Of a stretch of DNA of 64,000 bases, positions 36,222-46,459 are shown one piece after another. The notes under the pieces are model-generated. The model had not been told where the DNA came from. It saw nothing but the letters and a program-made list of their open reading frames with translations, and ran no database searches. The DNA comes from Magnetovibrio sp. (GTDB taxonomy: Bacteria > Pseudomonadota > Alphaproteobacteria > Rhodospirillales > Magnetovibrionaceae): the NCBI RefSeq assembly GCF_036568125.1, contig NZ_DATCTF010000010.1, positions 372,001 through 436,000 on the forward strand, written 5' to 3'. Both the position numbers and the translations under genes were made by a program. How positions within the stretch are numbered: position 1 is the stretch's first letter; each line of letters begins with the position of its first letter.

Positions 36222-39200
36222 CTAAGTCGCTGCTTTGTTACGAATTTTTTTAGGTTTAAACACCTGCAATAGGCCTTGATCCAAGACTCCGCCGAACAGG
36301 GTCAAAAGCGGCGGGATGATAACCAAAGTTAGAATCGCAGACAGGGTCAACCCGCCTACGACCACCGAGCCCAAACCGCGGTAGAGTTCCGATCCCGCGC
36401 CGGGGAACATCACCAGCGGCAACATGCCGAACACCGAGGTCAACGTCGACATAAAGATAGGGCGGATGCGGTTTTCCGTGGCTGCGACGATGGCGTCTTC
36501 CAGGCCCATGCCGTCTTCGCGGCGGTGATAGAGGGTTTGGTGCACGATCAAGATGGCGTTGTTGACGACGATGCCGACCAAGATGATGAACCCCAGCATC
36601 GTCAGCATATCCAACGATTGCAGGGTGAACAGGTTGACCACCCATAATCCGATCATGCCGCCCGCGGTCGCCAACGGCACCGACAAGATGATGATGAACG
36701 GATAAAGGAAGCTCTCAAACAGCACCGCCATGACCAGATAGACGATGACGATGGCGAGCAACAGGTTAAACGTCATTGCGTCCCAGGTTTGCGATAGCTG
36801 ATCGGCGGTGCCCGCCAGACGGATGCGGACGCCCTCGGGTAAGCCCTCGTCGCGCAGGGGTTGGGCAACTTGTTCGTTGATCAGCTTGATCGCGGCTTCC
36901 AGGGATACGGCGTTTGACGGGCTGATTTGCAAAGTAACGGTTCGTTCGCGTTCGATATGGCGGATTTCGGTGGGGCCCGAGGTCACAACCACGTCGGCCA
37001 GCGAACTGACCGGTACGATCGCCCCCGAACGGGTGACCACCGGCAGGTTGTCGATCCCTTGGGTCGTCGTGACCTTGCGTTCCGGGCCCGCCAAGGTAAG
37101 GTCGATGCGCTTGCCGTCGACGGTGATTTCCGCGACCCGCAGGCCGTCGTTGAAGGCATCGACGGTTTGGCTGAAATCGCGTGCGGACACGCCGTTGTCG
37201 GCCAAACGCAACGGATCAGGCACGATGCGCACTTCCGGTGCGCCCAATTCCAGGCCCGGTCGCGGTCGCATCTGGTGGCCGTCGTCGCGCGGCAAAACGC
37301 CTTCGATCAGGCCGGTGGCTTTGAGCGCGACGGCCAAAACCACCTCGAGTTCCGGGCCGGAAATGTTCAGCTCGATGTTGCGCCCGCTGCCGATGCCGCG
37401 ACCGAACAGCGATGGTTGGCGGATGAAGCCGAACGTACCCGGTTCCTTGAACACCGGTTCACGCAGCACCGGGATCAATTCGGCGATGCGTTCGGGCTCC
37501 ACCGCGCGCGCGCCGACGATGGTCGAGGCGGGACGGGCGATGAAGAAGAAGTCTTCCATTTTGGGCGGTTCGCCGGGTTTGGATTCAGCCCCGGTCACCG
37601 ACGCCCACAAATGGCGCACCGAATCTTCGATTTCCTGGGCCGTCTTGGTGGTGGTTTCCAGATTGTAGCCGGGCGGCGGCAGAATGAAGCCGAAAATCAG
37701 GTTGCGGTTGCCGGTGGGCAGGTATTCCTTTTGCGGCGCCAACCACCAGGTCGTGCTGCCGCCGACGATCAGCAGCGTCATCACCACCAGCAACGCTTTG
37801 GCGCGGTTGTGCGCCACAGAATGGGTGAAGCTGACGATCAGGGCGGTGAACCGTCCGGCCAGCACATCGACCTGGTGCAACACGCCGGTGGGGCTGTGTT
37901 CGGGGACCGATGTCAGTAGGCGGTTGCTGAGCGCGGGGATTACGGTTACCGCAACAATCAGCGACAGCACCACCGCCACCGAGATCGCCACGGCGATGTC
38001 GCGAAACAGTTGCCCGGCTTCCAATTGCATGATCAAGATCGGCACGAACACCATCACGGTGGTCAGCGCCGAGACCAAGATCGCGCCCCACACCTGGGCC
38101 GCACCCTTGTAGGCGGCTTCGCGCTGGCTGGAGCCTTCTTGACGCAGGCGGAAAATGTTTTCCAGCACCACGATAGCGGCGTCCACCACCATGCCGACGG
38201 CGAACGCGATGCCTGCCAGCGAGATCACGTTGATCGAACGGCCCATCGCCGCCATGGCGACGAACGCGCCGATCACCGAAACCGGAATGGCGATGGAGAT
38301 GATCAGGGTCGCCGCGCCGGAACGCAAAAACAACAGCAAGATGATCGCCGCCAAGGTGCCGCCGACCCAGATGTTTTGTTGCACTAGGTCGATGGCGGAT
38401 TTGATGTAGATGGTTTCGTCGTAGACCTGTTCCAAGACCAGCTTGTCGGACGCCAGCGGTGCAGCGTTCAGTTCGGCCACGGCGATACGCAATTCGTCCA
38501 TGATTTCGATCACGTTGGCGCCGGTTTCGCGTTCGACGTTGACCATCATGGTCGGCTCGCCGGATCGGCGGATGAACGCGGTGGGGTCTTTGTAATCGGT
38601 GGTGACGATGCCGATGTCGGCGACGGTGACGCGCGACACGCTACCCGTAACGGGATCTTTGAGAGAGCGCACCACCACGGCCTGAACCTGTTCGGGCGTG
38701 GTCAGTTCGCCTTCGGTACGCACCACATAGCGGCGCTTGCCTTCGTCCACGGTCCCCGCGGTAGCCGACGAATTCGCGCCGCGTAGCGCGCCCAAGACTT
38801 CGGGCACGGTCAGGCCGAAATTCGCCAAACGGACCGGATCGACGATGACGCGCATTTCCTGCTGGGTGCCGCCGTAGACGTTTGTTCCGGCGACGCCGGG
38901 AACGCGCTCGAAGCGATCTTGAATGACGTTTTCGACGTAATCGCCGTAGGTGTGCATGTCGCGGTCGTTGCCGGGCAGGCGTTTGAGCGAGAACCATGCG
39001 ATCGGGGTGTCTTCGCTGCCGCGTGTCGCCAAGGTCGGCTTGTCGACCTCGTCGGGGTAGCCGTCGATGCGGTCCAGGCGGTTGGACACCAGCAACAGCG
39101 CCTTGTCCATGTCCTGTCCGACATTGAATTCCAAGGTCACCGTGGCGCGGCCTTCTTCGGCGCGCCCGATCATGTTGTCGAGGCCCTCAAGCCCGCGTAG

Positions 39201-39410
39201 GGCGTCTTCCTGGCGGTTGAGGATTTCACGTTCGATTTCGGCGGGCGCGGCGCCGCTCCAATGGGTGCGCACGCTCATTACCGGTTTGTTGATGTCGGGG
39301 GTGAGCTGAATGGGGATGGTGTCAAGCGCGAGCAAGCCGAACAGCACCACCATCAGAACCGCCGCAACCACGGCGATGGGGCGGTCGATCGATGTCTTGA
39401 TCAGGTTCAT
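36222..39410 (-). CDS. RND efflux pump inner-membrane subunit (HAE-1 type)
   Basis: 1062 residues. The N-terminal MNLIKTSIDRPIAVVAAVLM, two large periplasmic loops and twelve predicted membrane segments are typical of the AcrB family. In TM4 the proton-relay pair reads VVDAAIVVLEN, so the second Asp of AcrB is replaced by Ala; the TM10 Lys position reads VVNNAILIV. These changes occur in some HAE-1 subgroups. It should export drugs or lipophiles by proton antiport with its adaptor, encoded just upstream. Confidence 0.93.
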   Translation of the reverse strand: MNLIKTSIDRPIAVVAAVLMVVLFGLLALDTIPIQLTPDINKPVMSVRTHWSGAAPAEIEREILNRQEDALRGLEGLDNMIGRAEEGRATVTLEFNVGQDMDKALLLVSNRLDRIDGYPDEVDKPTLATRGSEDTPIAWFSLKRLPGNDRDMHTYGDYVENVIQDRFERVPGVAGTNVYGGTQQEMRVIVDPVRLANFGLTVPEVLGALRGANSSATAGTVDEGKRRYVVRTEGELTTPEQVQAVVVRSLKDPVTGSVSRVTVADIGIVTTDYKDPTAFIRRSGEPTMMVNVERETGANVIEIMDELRIAVAELNAAPLASDKLVLEQVYDETIYIKSAIDLVQQNIWVGGTLAAIILLLFLRSGAATLIISIAIPVSVIGAFVAMAAMGRSINVISLAGIAFAVGMVVDAAIVVLENIFRLRQEGSSQREAAYKGAAQVWGAILVSALTTVMVFVPILIMQLEAGQLFRDIAVAISVAVVLSLIVAVTVIPALSNRLLTSVPEHSPTGVLHQVDVLAGRFTALIVSFTHSVAHNRAKALLVVMTLLIVGGSTTWWLAPQKEYLPTGNRNLIFGFILPPPGYNLETTTKTAQEIEDSVRHLWASVTGAESKPGEPPKMEDFFFIARPASTIVGARAVEPERIAELIPVLREPVFKEPGTFGFIRQPSLFGRGIGSGRNIELNISGPELEVVLAVALKATGLIEGVLPRDDGHQMRPRPGLELGAPEVRIVPDPLRLADNGVSARDFSQTVDAFNDGLRVAEITVDGKRIDLTLAGPERKVTTTQGIDNLPVVTRSGAIVPVSSLADVVVTSGPTEIRHIERERTVTLQISPSNAVSLEAAIKLINEQVAQPLRDEGLPEGVRIRLAGTADQLSQTWDAMTFNLLLAIVIVYLVMAVLFESFLYPFIIILSVPLATAGGMIGLWVVNLFTLQSLDMLTMLGFIILVGIVVNNAILIVHQTLYHRREDGMGLEDAIVAATENRIRPIFMSTLTSVFGMLPLVMFPGAGSELYRGLGSVVVGGLTLSAILTLVIIPPLLTLFGGVLDQGLLQVFKPKKIRNKAAT

Positions 39411-39422
39411 GGCGTGTAGCCC

Positions 39423-40583
39423 CTACTGGTCGTTGGAGACTTTGGCAGCGTCGGCGGATGCCTCGGCGCGGATCTCTTGGCCGGGGGCCAGACGCTCGTT
39501 GCCGCGCACCACCACCTTGTCACCCGGGGTCAGCCCGGAAATGACGATAAAACGTCCCAATACCGCTTCATCCAAGGTCACTGGGCGCAGTTCGGCCTTG
39601 CCGTCTTTCATTAAAAACACCACTTGGCGGCCGTTGCGATTGAGCACCGCGTCCTTGTGCACGGTCACCACGATGCGTGCAGGACCGGCGGGAATGCTGA
39701 TGGCGACGGTCTGGTTCGAGGCCGCGCCTTCGAGAATGGCGTTCGCATCGGGGGCAAAGCGTACCGCGCGGGTGCGGGTTAACGGGTTTTCGTCCGGCAC
39801 CACGGCGCGCACGGTGGCTTGCTGTTGCGGGCCGCCGCCGGTGGTGAACGTGACCTGGGTGCCCGCCACCAGACCGGCGGTGCGGTTCGCGGGCACGTCG
39901 GCTTCGATTTCCATGGTGGAATCGTCGACCAGCGTCACCACCGGCTGGCCGGTGTTGAGATATGTGCCGACTTCGGTGTGCACGGCCGACACCACCCCGG
40001 GATAGGGGGCTTTGATCTCGGCGTTGTCTAGGTCGATTTGCGCCAGATTGAGGTTGGCGATATTGCGCGCCAGCTCGGCTTCGGCGCGGGCGGCATCGCT
40101 TTCGGCCTTGGCCAGTTCTTTTTGCGCGTCTTCATAGCGTGCGGCGCTGAAGGCGGCGGATTTCTTAAGGTTGTCCAGGCGTTTGAGTTCCTGGCGACGC
40201 AGGCTGGCCTGGGTTCGGGCATTGGCGAGGCTGGCCTTGGCGCTGTCGACTTCGGCGGCACGCAACTCACGCGACCAGGTCAGGCTGTTGGCCAACAGGC
40301 GCGCCATGACGTCGCCCGCTTGCACCCGGTCGCCGACCCGCACCAGCACTTCGGCGACCACGCCTTTGGACAGCACCGAAACCACGCCCGAGCGCTGCGC
40401 AACCAATCGCCCGATCACCGGCACGGTCTGGCTGGCGCGTTCTTCAATGACGGCATCGATTCCGATCAGCGCAGCCTTGGGGGCGTTCTTCTTTTTTTCT
40501 TGCGCAAGCGCGGGGGAAGCCGCGACCATATGCAGGCCGAGAACCGCGACCAACAGGGTTCGTACAAACGCACGTAGACTCAT
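39423..40583 (-). CDS. RND efflux periplasmic adaptor (MFP) subunit
   Basis: 386 residues with a signal peptide ending near ALAQEK. Lipoyl-like halves flank a coiled-coil hairpin (about residues 105-185, LARNIANLNLAQIDLDNAEI). The beta-barrel and membrane-proximal domains follow (TMEIEADVPANRTAGL, LRPVTLDEAVLGRFIVISG). Adaptors bridge the RND pump and an outer-membrane channel. No outer-membrane TolC gene is adjacent. The permease follows after 12 bases, forming one operon. Confidence 0.92.
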   Translation of the reverse strand: MSLRAFVRTLLVAVLGLHMVAASPALAQEKKKNAPKAALIGIDAVIEERASQTVPVIGRLVAQRSGVVSVLSKGVVAEVLVRVGDRVQAGDVMARLLANSLTWSRELRAAEVDSAKASLANARTQASLRRQELKRLDNLKKSAAFSAARYEDAQKELAKAESDAARAEAELARNIANLNLAQIDLDNAEIKAPYPGVVSAVHTEVGTYLNTGQPVVTLVDDSTMEIEADVPANRTAGLVAGTQVTFTTGGGPQQQATVRAVVPDENPLTRTRAVRFAPDANAILEGAASNQTVAISIPAGPARIVVTVHKDAVLNRNGRQVVFLMKDGKAELRPVTLDEAVLGRFIVISGLTPGDKVVVRGNERLAPGQEIRAEASADAAKVSNDQ

Positions 40584-40717
40584 GAAAAAACTCCGAACCC
40601 CAATAAAATGCCGAGAATGTTGTAGTGGGAGCTTGAATTCGCGGTCAAGTTCACAATTGTAACCAAACGTATCGCCGCAGCTTATACCGTTCAGACATAT
40701 GTAGGGAATGATCCGTT

Positions 40718-41644
40718 TTGAGCACGCTTTTTTATACCCACCCGAGTTCTTTGGAACACGATACAGGCCCCGGCCATCCCGAGCGCATCGACCGTATTCG
40801 CGCCGTGGAAGACGGCTTGTCGGGACCGGAGTTCGACGCGCTGATCCGCCGCGAAGCGCCGCGCGGCTCCGTGTGGGACATCAAGCGGGTGCACGACGAC
40901 GCCTATATTCAGTCGGTGTTCGCCGCCGTGCCTGAAACCGGCTATGAACGACTGGACCCCGATACGGTGCTGTCACCCGGTTCCGGCGAAGCGGCGTTGT
41001 ATGCCGTGGGCGGGGTGTGCGCCGCCGTCGACGCGGTGGTCGCGGGCGAGGCCGACAATGCCTTTTGCGCCCTGCGTCCGCCCGGCCACCACGCCGAGCG
41101 CGACCGCGCCATGGGCTTTTGTCTGTTCAACAACATCGCCATCGCGGCGTTTCATGCCCTGCAATTGGACGGCATCGAACGGGTGGCGGTGGTGGATTTC
41201 GACGTTCATCACGGCAATGGCACCCAACATGCGTTTTGGGATCACGAAAACCTGTTTTACGCCTCGATCCACCAATCGCCGTGTTTTCCCGGCACCGGCA
41301 CAGAGCGCGAACGCGGCAAATTCAACAACATCGCCAACGCGCCGCTGCCGCCGGGCAGCACCGGCGACGACATGCGCGATGCGTTCGGCTTCATCCGTCC
41401 GGCGCTGAGAACCTTCGCTCCGGATCTGGTTTTGGTGTCGGCCGGATTCGATGCTCACACCGACGATCCGTTGGCGAATCTCGACTTCCATGAGGGCGAT
41501 TTCGCGTGGATCACCAATGAACTTGTGATTCTCGCCGAAACTTACGCTCATGGGCGCTTGGTGTCGGTGTTGGAAGGCGGTTACGACCTGGGGGCGCTGG
41601 CGCGATCGAGCGCGGCGCACGTCGCGGCGTTGATGAGCGCATAG
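40718..41644 (+). CDS. Histone deacetylase-like hydrolase (HDAC/AcuC family)
   Basis: 308 residues from a TTG start with AGGGAATG nearby; no better upstream start exists. The class II HDAC-like active site is present: RPPGHHAERDRAMGFC with the His pair, AVVDFDVHHGNGTQ giving the zinc Asp and His, and the second zinc Asp in VSAGFDAHTDDPL. Members deacetylate acetylated polyamines, acetoin-related compounds or proteins; the substrate is not defined. It precedes xseB by 59 bases. Confidence 0.9.
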   Translation: MSTLFYTHPSSLEHDTGPGHPERIDRIRAVEDGLSGPEFDALIRREAPRGSVWDIKRVHDDAYIQSVFAAVPETGYERLDPDTVLSPGSGEAALYAVGGVCAAVDAVVAGEADNAFCALRPPGHHAERDRAMGFCLFNNIAIAAFHALQLDGIERVAVVDFDVHHGNGTQHAFWDHENLFYASIHQSPCFPGTGTERERGKFNNIANAPLPPGSTGDDMRDAFGFIRPALRTFAPDLVLVSAGFDAHTDDPLANLDFHEGDFAWITNELVILAETYAHGRLVSVLEGGYDLGALARSSAAHVAALMSA

Positions 41645-41703
41645 CTTAAGGGTTGCGAGTTCGGTGTCGGCACCCTAGAGTCCGGCAAAAGAAAGGCGGG
41701 CAC

Positions 41704-41979
41704 ATGGCCGATACCTCTGAGACCACTGCAATTCCCAAAGACATCCAGAAACTCAGCTTCGAAGACGCGCTGGCCGAGCTGGAAGGCATCGTGCGCGATC
41801 TGGAAGATGGGCGCGGCGAACTCGAAGGTGCGATCAAGGCGTTCGAACGCGGCACCTTGCTCAAACGCCATTGCGCCGCCAAGCTCAAGGAAGCCGAGGC
41901 GCGGATCGAAAAAATTCTACCCGGCGACCCGGCGGCGGGCGGCGGGGCCGAGGGGCTGGAAACGGCGGAGTTCGACTAA
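41704..41979 (+). CDS. xseB: Exodeoxyribonuclease VII small subunit
   Basis: 91 residues from ATG 41704. The core LSFEDALAELEGIVRDLEDG and LEGAIKAFERGTLLKRHCAAKL is the invariant XseB two-helix hairpin. XseB multimers assemble with XseA to degrade single-stranded DNA. Followed after one base by ispA, in the common alphaproteobacterial order xseB-ispA-dxs-tlyA. Confidence 0.95.
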   Translation: MADTSETTAIPKDIQKLSFEDALAELEGIVRDLEDGRGELEGAIKAFERGTLLKRHCAAKLKEAEARIEKILPGDPAAGGGAEGLETAEFD

Positions 41980-41980
41980 C

Positions 41981-42886
41981 GTGACCTATCAATTCGACGA
42001 AGCCGTTTTCAAAGCGCGCCTCAACCAAGACGCCGAGTTCGTAAACCGCGCCATGGATACCCTATTGCCCATCGACCAAGGCCCCGAGAGCCGGTTGATG
42101 GAAGCGGTGCGCTACGCCGCGCTGATGGGCGGCAAACGAGTGCGTCCGTATTTGACCCTACACACGGCGGCTCTGTTCAACGTCGACGTCAAGCGCGCGC
42201 TGAGAGTCGCCTCGGCGGTTGAAATGGTGCATTGCTATTCGTTGGTGCACGACGATCTGCCGGCCATGGACGATGACGATCTGCGTCGTGGTCAGCCGAC
42301 CTGTCACATCAAGTTCGACGAAGCCACCGCGATCTTGGCCGGCGACGCGTTGCTAACGCGTGCGTTCGAGGTGTTGTCCGAAGAAGGCACCCATCAAGAC
42401 GCCACCATCCGTATCGATTTGGTCAAGGAATTGTCCAAGGCGTCCGGTGCGTTCGGCATGGTCGGGGGGCAGATGTTGGATTTGGTCGCCCATGAGCACG
42501 AATTGGATATGAGCGAGGTCGCGCGCCTGCAACGCATGAAGACCGGCGGGCTGATCAACTTCGCATGCGTGTCGGGGGCGATCCTCGGCAAGGCGTCGGA
42601 AAGCGCGTTGAACAAGCTGCACAGTTACGCCCACGATGTCGGCTTGGCGTTCCAGATCGCCGACGATCTGTTGGACGCGACGGGCGACGCCGAACAGGTG
42701 GGTAAACGCACCGGCAAGGATGCGGCTCAAGGCAAAGCGACCTTCGTTTCGTTGATGGGGGTCGAACAGGCCCGCGAGCAAGCCGCGCTATTGCGCGATC
42801 AAGCCATTGATCAGCTTGATATTTTCGGCGATAAAGCCGATCCGTTACGCGATATGGCGCATTTTGTGGTAAATCGCGTATCCTAA
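41981..42886 (+). CDS. ispA: Farnesyl diphosphate synthase (polyprenyl synthetase)
   Basis: 301 residues from a GTG start, one base after xseB. Both Asp-rich motifs are visible: the first in HDDLPAMDDDDLRRG and the second in FQIADDLLDATGD. GKRVRPYL binds the homoallylic substrate. It condenses IPP with DMAPP and GPP to give FPP, the precursor of quinones, undecaprenyl phosphate and hopanoids. Direct linkage to dxs places the first and last steps of the pathway together. Confidence 0.94.
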   Translation: MTYQFDEAVFKARLNQDAEFVNRAMDTLLPIDQGPESRLMEAVRYAALMGGKRVRPYLTLHTAALFNVDVKRALRVASAVEMVHCYSLVHDDLPAMDDDDLRRGQPTCHIKFDEATAILAGDALLTRAFEVLSEEGTHQDATIRIDLVKELSKASGAFGMVGGQMLDLVAHEHELDMSEVARLQRMKTGGLINFACVSGAILGKASESALNKLHSYAHDVGLAFQIADDLLDATGDAEQVGKRTGKDAAQGKATFVSLMGVEQAREQAALLRDQAIDQLDIFGDKADPLRDMAHFVVNRVS

Positions 42887-42918
42887 AGCCAGCATTCGTC
42901 ACTTAAAGAGGATCCACT

Positions 42919-44856
42919 GTGTCCGCTACAGATCTCGCCACCAGGGGGGAGACGCCGCTTCTGGATCGGGTCAAAAAACCCGAAGACATCCGGGGGCTGA
43001 GCATCGCCGAGCTGAAAACGCTCAGCGATGAACTGCGCGCGGACACCATCCGCAATGTGTCATTCACCGGCGGGCATTTGGGCTCGTCGCTGGGCGTGGT
43101 CGAACTGACGGTGGCGTTGCACCACGTGTTCAACACCCCCGACGACCGGGTGATTTTCGACGTCGGTCATCAATGTTATCCGCACAAAATTCTGACCGGT
43201 CGGCGCGAGCGCATGCCGACCTTGCGTCAAGGCGGCGGTCTGTCGGGTTTCACCAACCGTTCCGAAAGCGAATACGATCCGTTCGGCGCGGGCCACAGCT
43301 CGACCTCGATTTCGGCGGGGCTGGGCATGGCGGTGGCGCGCGACCTCAAAGGCGGCGCCAACAACGTGGTGGCGGTGATCGGCGACGGCGCGATGAGCGC
43401 GGGCATGGTGTTCGAAGCCCTGAACCATGCCGGGGCGCAGCAATCGCGGCTGATCATCATCTTGAATGACAACGACATGTCGATCGCCCAGCCGGTCGGC
43501 GGCATGAGCGCCTATCTGTCGCGCCTGACCACGTCCAAGACCTACCGCACCGCCCGCGACATCGCCAAGCAGCTGACCAAAAAACTGCCCAAGATGCTCG
43601 AAGACACCGCGCGCCGGGCCGAAGAATACGCCCGTACGCTGGTCACCGGCGGCACCATGTTCGAGGAAATGGGCATCTATTACGTCGGTCCCATCGACGG
43701 CCACAATCTCGACCACATGCTACCGGTGTTGAAGAACATCCGTGACGACGAGGGCCAAGGCCCGGTGTTGTTGCACGTGGTGACGGAAAAGGGCCACGGC
43801 TATGCGCCGGCCGAAAACGCATCCGACAAATACCACGGGGTGGGGCGTTTCGACGTGGTCACCGGCAAGCAGGTCAAGGCCAAGTCCAACGCGCCCAGTT
43901 ACACCAAAGTGTTTTCCGAAGAGCTGCACCGTTTGGGCGGCGAAGACGACAAGATTTGCGCCATCACCGCCGCGATGCCGTCGGGCACCGGCCTGGATGC
44001 GTTCGCCGAAGCTTACCCTGAGCGGTTCTTCGACGTCGGCATCGCCGAACAGCACGCGGTGACGTTTGCCGCCGGACTGGCGACCGAAGGCTACAAACCG
44101 TTTTGCGCCATCTATTCGACCTTCATGCAGCGCGCCTACGATCAACTGATCCACGACGTGGCGTTGCAAGGCTTGCCGGTGCGCTTTGCACTGGACCGCG
44201 CCGGTCTGGTCGGCGCGGACGGCGCCACCCATCACGGTGCGTATGATCTGTCTTATATGAACTGCATCCCCGGCATGGTCGTCATGGCGCCCGCCGACGA
44301 GGCCGAGCTGAAGCACATGACCGCCACCGCCGCGGCGTACGACGCCGGTCCCAGCGCGTTGCGCTATCCGCGCGGCGAAGGCGTCGGGGTGGAGCTTCCG
44401 GCGAAGGGCGAGGTGTTGCAAATCGGCCGTGGGCGCATCGTTAAAGAGGGCACGGCGGTGGCGCTTCTGGCCATCGGCACGCGCTTGAGCGCATGCCTGG
44501 ACGCCGCCGAGATGCTGGCCGCGCGGGGGCTGAGCGCCACGGTCGCCGACGCACGGTTCTTGAAGCCGCTGGACGAAGAACTGGTCGCCACCCTGGCCGC
44601 CAATCATGAGGTCTTGATCACGGTGGAAGAGGGCAGCCAAGGCGGCTTCGGCGCGGCGGTGCTGCAATTTCTCGCCCGTGAAAGTCTGCTCGACGGCGGC
44701 CTGAAGGTGCGCACCTTGCATCTGCCGGATCTCTACATCGAACACGACAGCCAAGACGCGCAATTGATCCAAGCGGGCCTCAGCGCCCATGACATCGCCG
44801 CCAGTGCGATGATGGCGTTGGGCCTGGACACGGCCAGTCTGTCCGAACGAGCCTGA
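42919..44856 (+). CDS. dxs: 1-deoxy-D-xylulose-5-phosphate synthase
   Basis: 645 residues. The thiamine diphosphate fold is shown by [11 protein letters not shown] (His near residue 80), [18 protein letters not shown] leading to NDNDMSI, and the second-domain [15 protein letters not shown] condenses pyruvate with glyceraldehyde 3-phosphate and is rate-limiting in the MEP isoprenoid pathway. It sits 32 bases after ispA with AAAGAGGA upstream. Antisense ORFs of several hundred codons are shadows. Confidence 0.97.
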   Translation: MSATDLATRGETPLLDRVKKPEDIRGLSIAELKTLSDELRADTIRNVSFTGGHLGSSLGVVELTVALHHVFNTPDDRVIFDVGHQCYPHKILTGRRERMPTLRQGGGLSGFTNRSESEYDPFGAGHSSTSISAGLGMAVARDLKGGANNVVAVIGDGAMSAGMVFEALNHAGAQQSRLIIILNDNDMSIAQPVGGMSAYLSRLTTSKTYRTARDIAKQLTKKLPKMLEDTARRAEEYARTLVTGGTMFEEMGIYYVGPIDGHNLDHMLPVLKNIRDDEGQGPVLLHVVTEKGHGYAPAENASDKYHGVGRFDVVTGKQVKAKSNAPSYTKVFSEELHRLGGEDDKICAITAAMPSGTGLDAFAEAYPERFFDVGIAEQHAVTFAAGLATEGYKPFCAIYSTFMQRAYDQLIHDVALQGLPVRFALDRAGLVGADGATHHGAYDLSYMNCIPGMVVMAPADEAELKHMTATAAAYDAGPSALRYPRGEGVGVELPAKGEVLQIGRGRIVKEGTAVALLAIGTRLSACLDAAEMLAARGLSATVADARFLKPLDEELVATLAANHEVLITVEEGSQGGFGAAVLQFLARESLLDGGLKVRTLHLPDLYIEHDSQDAQLIQAGLSAHDIAASAMMALGLDTASLSERA

Positions 44857-44859
44857 TCC

Positions 44860-45612
44860 ATGAGCAAAGTCGAAAAGCTGCGTCTCGACCAATTGCTGGT
44901 CGAACGCGGACTGGCGGAAAGCCGCACCCGCGCTCAGGCTTTGATCATGGCGGGTAACGTCTATTCGGACACCAAGCGCCTCGACAAAGCCGGCCAACAG
45001 GTCAAAACCGATATCGCCATCGAGCTGAAGGGCCAGGACCACCCGTGGGTGTCGCGCGGCGGACTCAAGCTGGAAAAAGGGCTCAAGCATTTCGCCATCG
45101 ACGTCGCGGGCAAGGTCTGTATCGACGTCGGCGCATCGACCGGCGGCTTTACCGACGTTTTGCTGGCGGGCGGCGCGGCCAAGGTCTACGCCGTCGATGT
45201 CGGCCATGGCCAATTGGCGTGGAAACTGCGCGGCGATGAGCGCGTGGTGGTGATGGAGAAAACCAACGCCCGCCATCTCACCGCCGCCGATATATCCGAT
45301 CCCATCGACATGGTGGTGTGCGATGCTTCGTTCATCGGTTTGCAAACGGTGCTGCCGGCCGCGTTGAGCCTCGCCGTGCCCGGCGCGCATCTGATCGCGC
45401 TGATCAAGCCGCAGTTCGAGGTCGGCAAAGACCGTGTCGGCAAAGGCGGTGTGGTGCGCGACCCGGAGCTTCACCAAGAAGTCTGCGAGCGTATCGAGGC
45501 TTGGCTCAACGGTCTGCCCGGCTGGTCCGTGCTCGGCATCACCGAAAGCCCGATCAAGGGCCCGGAAGGCAATATCGAATTTTTGATTTGCGCGCGGCGG
45601 GACAACACTTAG
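44860..45612 (+). CDS. tlyA: TlyA family rRNA (cytidine-2'-O)-methyltransferase
   Basis: 250 residues. The N-terminal S4 RNA-binding domain (LRLDQLLVERGLAESRTRAQ) is followed by an FtsJ-like methyltransferase domain with DVGASTGGFTDVLLAGGA, and DPIDMVVCDASFIGLQTVLP. Members methylate C1409 of 16S and C1920 of 23S rRNA, affecting capreomycin sensitivity; some act also as haemolysins. It ends the isoprenoid cluster, three bases after dxs. Confidence 0.93.
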   Translation: MSKVEKLRLDQLLVERGLAESRTRAQALIMAGNVYSDTKRLDKAGQQVKTDIAIELKGQDHPWVSRGGLKLEKGLKHFAIDVAGKVCIDVGASTGGFTDVLLAGGAAKVYAVDVGHGQLAWKLRGDERVVVMEKTNARHLTAADISDPIDMVVCDASFIGLQTVLPAALSLAVPGAHLIALIKPQFEVGKDRVGKGGVVRDPELHQEVCERIEAWLNGLPGWSVLGITESPIKGPEGNIEFLICARRDNT

Positions 45613-45730
45613 ATATGCGTATTTTGCATACCTAAGCCGCGAGAACAGCGCTGCTCCTTTGCGCGTAACGGGCGTATATGGCTGCTCACAAACGCCCACC
45701 CCCGAGGGCGAAAAAATAAGGAAGCCTAAA

Positions 45731-45958
45731 ATGTCCGCTTTGACCTTTAACCACTTGCCCGTCGGCCATAACGTTGTGAACGGTGTGGTTAAATTGATCT
45801 CTTTCGCGTGGGCCGAGCACCTCAAGAACCGCATCCGCTACGAGCTGGATGTGCGCGCCGCGATCTCCGAGCTGAACCGCCTGGATGGCCGCAGCCTGGA
45901 AGACATCGGCATCAGCCGCGGCGACATCAAAGCCGTCGTGCGCGGTCGCCGCGCCTAA
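45731..45958 (+). CDS. DUF1127 domain-containing small protein
   Basis: 75 residues. The C-terminal half has the DUF1127 pattern: ISELNRLDGRSLEDIGIS and then RGDIKAVVRGRR, very basic at the end. Alphaproteobacterial members are small, highly regulated, Arg-rich proteins that in some species bind RNA or affect phosphate and C1 responses. The gene stands alone, with a strong terminator 24 bases later, consistent with a short abundant transcript. Confidence 0.85.
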   Translation: MSALTFNHLPVGHNVVNGVVKLISFAWAEHLKNRIRYELDVRAAISELNRLDGRSLEDIGISRGDIKAVVRGRRA

Positions 45959-45978
45959 CGCAATAGCTCTGCGATCGA

Positions 45979-46007
45979 AAAAAGAGCCCCAATCGGGGCT
46001 CTTTTTT
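45979..46007 (+). terminator. Strong intrinsic terminator after the DUF1127 gene
   Basis: Perfect stem AAAGAGCCCC/GGGGCTCTTT with an AATC loop, followed by a long T run. Confidence 0.92.
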
Positions 46008-46108
46008 TGTGTCCGGGATCTAGGGAATATGAACCGTCCCTGGCGTCGAAAGGCTTGCGCGAGGGGGTTGCGCGAACGCCCGGGACAGTTCACCTGCGGG
46101 GCCGGAAC

Positions 46109-46459
46109 TCAGTCGGTTTCAGTTTCCAGGCCTAATTCTTTCCAACCGTTCAGGCCGCCCTTCATGTGGTGGGTCTGGCGAAAACCGTTTTCCATCAATT
46201 GTTTGGCTGCGGCGGCGGAGCGCTTGCCGATGGCGCACATCAAGATCACGCGGGTGTCGGGCAGGAACGGAAAGCGCGTGGCGTCGAAAAAGCTCAGCGG
46301 CATCAAGAATGCGCCGGGGATGCGTTCGTTTTCGTATTCGCTCACTTCGCGCACGTCGACCAGCACGGCTTTGCCGGCTTGCAACTGGCTTTGCACGTCA
46401 CGGGGATCGTGTTCGATCAACTGGGTGGCGTCTTCAATGCGTAAGACTTGGGATGCCAT
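46109..46459 (-). CDS. Rhodanese-like domain protein
   Basis: 116 residues from ATG 46459; a GTG/ATG at 46516 would add 19 residues with no conservation. One rhodanese domain is readable: LQAGKAVLVDVREVSEY, the active-site loop LMCAIGKRSAAAAKQL with catalytic Cys, and HHMKGGLNGWKELG. Such proteins carry persulfide sulphur from thiosulfate or cysteine and are cytoplasmic here. The gene is convergent with the DUF1127 transcript. Confidence 0.85.
   Translation of the reverse strand: MASQVLRIEDATQLIEHDPRDVQSQLQAGKAVLVDVREVSEYENERIPGAFLMPLSFFDATRFPFLPDTRVILMCAIGKRSAAAAKQLMENGFRQTHHMKGGLNGWKELGLETETD

Noticed and set aside
43720-45834. 704-codon minus-strand open frame opposite dxs and tlyA
   Set aside because: It spans two well-identified genes in the opposite direction and has no recognisable domain.
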